Shown in pieces: positions 61,338 to 64,000 of a stretch of 64,000 bases of DNA (position 1 is the stretch's first letter; every line of letters starts with the position of its first letter). The translations under genes and the position numbers were made by a program. Source of the stretch: Pseudomonas sp. IPO3778 (GTDB lineage Bacteria; Pseudomonadota; Gammaproteobacteria; Pseudomonadales; Pseudomonadaceae); NCBI RefSeq assembly GCF_013386825.1, contig NZ_JACARC010000012.1, positions 74,004-138,003 on the forward strand. The letters are read 5' to 3'. The notes under the pieces were generated by a model. That model ran no database searches. It was not told where the DNA came from and was given only the letters and a program-made list of their open reading frames with translations.

Positions 61338-62714
61338 ATGCCCACCGCTTCCCGCCCCGCCGTGCTCGAACTGATCGGCAACACCCCGCTGGTGCGGGTC
61401 AGCCGTTTCGATACCGGCCCGTGCACGCTGTTCCTCAAGCTTGAATCCCAGAACCCCGGCGGTTCGATCAAGGACCGCATCGGCCTGGCCATGATCGACG
61501 CCGCCGAGCGCGATGGCCGCCTGCGCCCCGGCGGCACCATCATCGAAGCCACCGCCGGCAACACCGGCCTCGGCCTGGCCCTGGTGGGCCGCGCCAAGGG
61601 TTACCGGGTGGTGTTGGTGGTGCCGGACAAGATGTCCACCGAAAAGGTCTTGCACCTCAAAGCCATGGGCGCCGAAGTGCACATCACCCGCTCCGATGTC
61701 GGCAAGGGCCACCCCGAGTATTACCAGGACGTCGCCGCCCGGCTGGCCAAAGACATTCCGGACTCGTTCTTCGCCGACCAATTCAACAACCCGGCCAACC
61801 CCCTCGCCCACGAAACCAGCACCGCGCCAGAAATCTGGGCCCAGACCCAGCATGACCTGGACGCCATCGTGGTCGGCGTCGGCTCGGCCGGCACCCTCAC
61901 CGGCCTGACCCGTTTCTTCAAGCGCGTGCAGCCCGAGCTGGCCATGGTGCTGGCGGACCCGGTGGGCTCAGTGATGGCGGAGTACAGCCGCAGCGGCACC
62001 CTGATCGAGCCCGGCTCGTGGGCGGTGGAAGGCATCGGCGAAGACTTCATTCCCTCCATTGCCGACCTGTCCAGCGTGCGCCACGCCTATTCCATCAGCG
62101 ACGAAGAAAGCTTCGACCACGCCCGCCAACTGCTGCGGGCCGAAGGCATTCTCGGCGGGTCTTCCACTGGCACCCTGCTCGCCGCCGCCCTGCGTTACTG
62201 CCGCGAACAGACCGAGCCCAAGCGCGTGGTCACTTTCGTCTGCGACACCGGCACGCGCTATTTATCGAAGGTCTACAACGACCAATGGATGAACGACCAG
62301 GGCCTGCTCCAGTACAAACACTACGGCGACCTGCGTGACCTGATCGCCCGGCGCTTCGAAGACGGCCGGGTGATCAGCGTCGGCCCTGACGATAGCCTGC
62401 TCACCGCCTTCCAGCGCATGCGCCTGGCGGATGTCTCCCAACTGCCGGTGCTGGTGGACGGCCGGCAACTGGTGGGGGTGCTCGATGAGTCGGACGTGTT
62501 GCTCGGCCTGCATCACAACGCCGCGCACTTTTCCATGACCGTGGCCAGCGCCATGACCAACGCCCTGCACACCCTCGCGCCCAGCGCCAGCCTTGCGCAA
62601 TTGCAGGCCGAGCTGGACCGCGGACTGGTCGCCATCATTGCCGACGCCTCGGGCTTTCACGGCCTGATCACCCGCGTCGACCTGCTCAATCACCTACGGA
62701 GATCCCTTGCATGA
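61338..62714 (+). CDS. Cystathionine beta-synthase
   Basis: The 458-residue PLP enzyme condenses serine (or an activated form) with homocysteine to cystathionine. Lys45 in GGSIKDR is the PLP lysine, and EATAGNTGLGLA and GGSSTGT are the substrate and phosphate loops. A C-terminal pair of CBS domains (about 335-458) makes it regulated, as in other CBS enzymes. It overlaps the next gene by four bases (ATGA), so both are translated together in the reverse transsulfuration operon. Confidence 0.92.
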   Translation: MPTASRPAVLELIGNTPLVRVSRFDTGPCTLFLKLESQNPGGSIKDRIGLAMIDAAERDGRLRPGGTIIEATAGNTGLGLALVGRAKGYRVVLVVPDKMSTEKVLHLKAMGAEVHITRSDVGKGHPEYYQDVAARLAKDIPDSFFADQFNNPANPLAHETSTAPEIWAQTQHDLDAIVVGVGSAGTLTGLTRFFKRVQPELAMVLADPVGSVMAEYSRSGTLIEPGSWAVEGIGEDFIPSIADLSSVRHAYSISDEESFDHARQLLRAEGILGGSSTGTLLAAALRYCREQTEPKRVVTFVCDTGTRYLSKVYNDQWMNDQGLLQYKHYGDLRDLIARRFEDGRVISVGPDDSLLTAFQRMRLADVSQLPVLVDGRQLVGVLDESDVLLGLHHNAAHFSMTVASAMTNALHTLAPSASLAQLQAELDRGLVAIIADASGFHGLITRVDLLNHLRRSLA

Positions 62715-63877
62715 CCCAGCCCGATAAAAGCGCCTTCGCCACCCGAGTGATCCATGCCGGGCAGTCCCCGGACCCGACCACCGGGGCGCTGATGCCGCCG
62801 ATCTACGCCAACTCCACCTACCTGCAGGACAGCCCCGGCGTTCACAAAGGCTTCGACTACGGGCGCTCCCACAACCCCACGCGCTTTGCCCTGGAACGCT
62901 GCGTGGCCGACCTGGAAGGCGGCACCCAGGCCTTTGCATTCGCCTCCGGGCTGGCGGCGATTTCCAGCGTGCTGGAACTGCTGGACGCCGGCTCCCACGT
63001 GGTCTCCGGCAATGACTTGTACGGCGGCACCTTCCGCCTGTTCGACAAGGTGCGCCAACGCAGCGCCGGGCATCGCTTCAGCTTCGTCGACCTGACCGAC
63101 CTGTCGGCCTTCGAAGCCGCGTTGCAGGACGACACGCGGATGGTCTGGGTCGAGACCCCGAGCAACCCGCTGCTGAGCCTGACCGACCTCGCCGCCATCG
63201 CCCGGGTGTGCAAGGCCCGGGGCATTCTCTGCGTGGCCGACAACACCTTCGCCAGCCCATGGATCCAGCGCCCGCTGGAGCTGGGTGTCGACATCGTGGT
63301 GCACTCCACCACCAAGTACCTCAACGGCCACTCCGATGTGATCGGCGGCATCGCCGTGGTCGGCCAGAACCCTGAACTGGCCGAGCGCGTGGGCTTCCTG
63401 CAAAACTCCGTGGGGGCGATTGCCGGACCGTTTGACGCCTTCCTGACCCTGCGCGGGGTGAAGACCCTGGCCCTGCGCATGGAGCGGCATTGCAGCAACG
63501 CGCTGGAGCTGGCGACCTGGCTGGAGCAACAGCCGCAGGTGGCGCGGGTTTACTACCCGGGGTTGGCGTCCCATCCGCAACATGAGCTGGCGCGCCGGCA
63601 GATGCGCGGGTTTGGCGGGATGATCTCGGTAGACCTGAAAACCGACCTGGCGGGTGCCACACGCTTCCTGGAAAACGTGAAGATCTTTGCCTTGGCCGAA
63701 AGCCTGGGCGGCGTGGAAAGTTTGATCGAGCACCCGGCGATCATGACCCATGCGAGCATTCCGGCGGCGACCCGGGCGCAACTGGGGATTGGGGATGGGT
63801 TGGTGCGGTTGTCGGTGGGGGTTGAGGATGTGGAAGATTTGCGGGCGGATCTGGCGCAGGCGTTATTAACGATTTGA
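62711..63877 (+). CDS. Cystathionine gamma-lyase / gamma-synthase
   Basis: This 388-residue PLP enzyme of the Cys/Met metabolism family has Lys202 (HSTTKYLNGHSD) as PLP lysine and the opening ATRVIHAGQSPDPTTGALMPPIY, YGRSHNPTR substrate loop. Overlap with the cystathionine beta-synthase gene strongly suggests gamma-lyase activity, giving cysteine and 2-oxobutyrate, although sequence alone does not separate lyase from synthase. Confidence 0.9.
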   Translation: MTQPDKSAFATRVIHAGQSPDPTTGALMPPIYANSTYLQDSPGVHKGFDYGRSHNPTRFALERCVADLEGGTQAFAFASGLAAISSVLELLDAGSHVVSGNDLYGGTFRLFDKVRQRSAGHRFSFVDLTDLSAFEAALQDDTRMVWVETPSNPLLSLTDLAAIARVCKARGILCVADNTFASPWIQRPLELGVDIVVHSTTKYLNGHSDVIGGIAVVGQNPELAERVGFLQNSVGAIAGPFDAFLTLRGVKTLALRMERHCSNALELATWLEQQPQVARVYYPGLASHPQHELARRQMRGFGGMISVDLKTDLAGATRFLENVKIFALAESLGGVESLIEHPAIMTHASIPAATRAQLGIGDGLVRLSVGVEDVEDLRADLAQALLTI

Positions 63878-63895
63878 ATAACAACGCTGAAGACC

Positions 63896-63934
63896 GTGGC
63901 GAGGGAGCTTGCTCCCGTTGGGGCGCGAAGCGGC
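63896..63934. repeat. REP-like half element
   Basis: GTGGCGAGGGAGCTTGCTCCCGTT and the following GGGGCGCGAAGCGGC repeat the REP core seen elsewhere in the window. The partner arm, if present, lies beyond the window end. Nothing more is seen to 64000. Confidence 0.6.
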
Positions 63935-64000
63935 ACTAATAGATGGGACTGGGGGGGGTTCCGTGTACATATCCATTTCTGCGGTAACGGCCGCTATGGG

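Noticed and set aside
1..64000. tRNA, rRNA, prophage or insertion sequence
   Set aside because: I found no transposase, integrase, phage structural gene, cloverleaf-like tRNA with the conserved TTCGA loop, or rRNA stretch by eye. A tRNAscan run would be decisive.

Overview
The window is chromosomal DNA from a Pseudomonas, most probably of the P. fluorescens group. It is GC-rich and densely coding. Its gene families are typical of that genus: an OprD porin, acetylpolyamine amidohydrolase, a DUF6124-type protein, MocR and LysR regulators with divergent targets, and REP-like palindromes with the core GTGGGAGC-GGGCTTGC. I saw no rRNA, tRNA, CRISPR array, transposase or phage structural gene.

Layout. 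1-7.2 kb: the 3' end of aroA, two small genes, a flavodoxin-fold quinone reductase divergent from a TetR regulator, a small secreted protein, an acetyltransferase, a LysR/MFS pair and a secreted CAP-domain protein. 7.2-14.5 kb: Ohr, a hybrid histidine kinase, a diguanylate cyclase, an exported alpha/beta hydrolase-cytochrome P460 pair, and an HxlR/NmrA quinone-reductase pair. 14.5-20.2 kb: a molybdate-binding Mop protein and a set with an OprD porin, an amino acid permease, an acetylpolyamine amidohydrolase and an Lrp-type regulator, which looks like uptake and deacetylation of acetylated amines. 20.2-25.6 kb: a tandem REP-derived array, an ene-reductase, an SDR, an exported hydrolase and a Cache-like diguanylate cyclase. 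25.7-31.4 kb: a LysE exporter and a TetR-controlled HlyD/MFS/outer-membrane tripartite pump. 31.4-41 kb: an OsmC-YcaO fusion, a hydrolase, an Rrf2/NDH-2-like pair, LysR/argC and LysR/epoxide hydrolase pairs, and a small unknown.

41-54.6 kb is the accessory-looking part. It holds a kinase-like gene followed by a truncated copy of a leucine-rich-repeat gene, two LysR/MFS pairs, a MocR regulator facing an unusual ferredoxin-reductase/M24-peptidase fusion, a secreted cysteine-repeat protein, a LysE remnant, the intact LRR/zinc-ribbon gene, two small unknown genes, and a DUF6124-type gene with a strikingly structured leader. 54.6-64 kb returns to ordinary genes: LysE, a diguanylate cyclase, a VOC protein, an HSL-type esterase, a DapA-family lyase, an orphan allophanate hydrolase with a sigma-54-like promoter, and a two-gene reverse transsulfuration operon.

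Functionally the window is a chain of small regulator-target modules for handling electrophiles, quinones, peroxides and drugs, plus nutrient scavenging. Several intergenic spaces carry near-perfect inverted repeats that are good operator candidates. The best candidates for something undescribed are the mutually exclusive stem architecture in front of the DUF6124-type gene (54147-54360), the redox-reductase/M24 fusion (47041-48711) and the 21-residue cysteine-repeat secreted protein (48862-49287).
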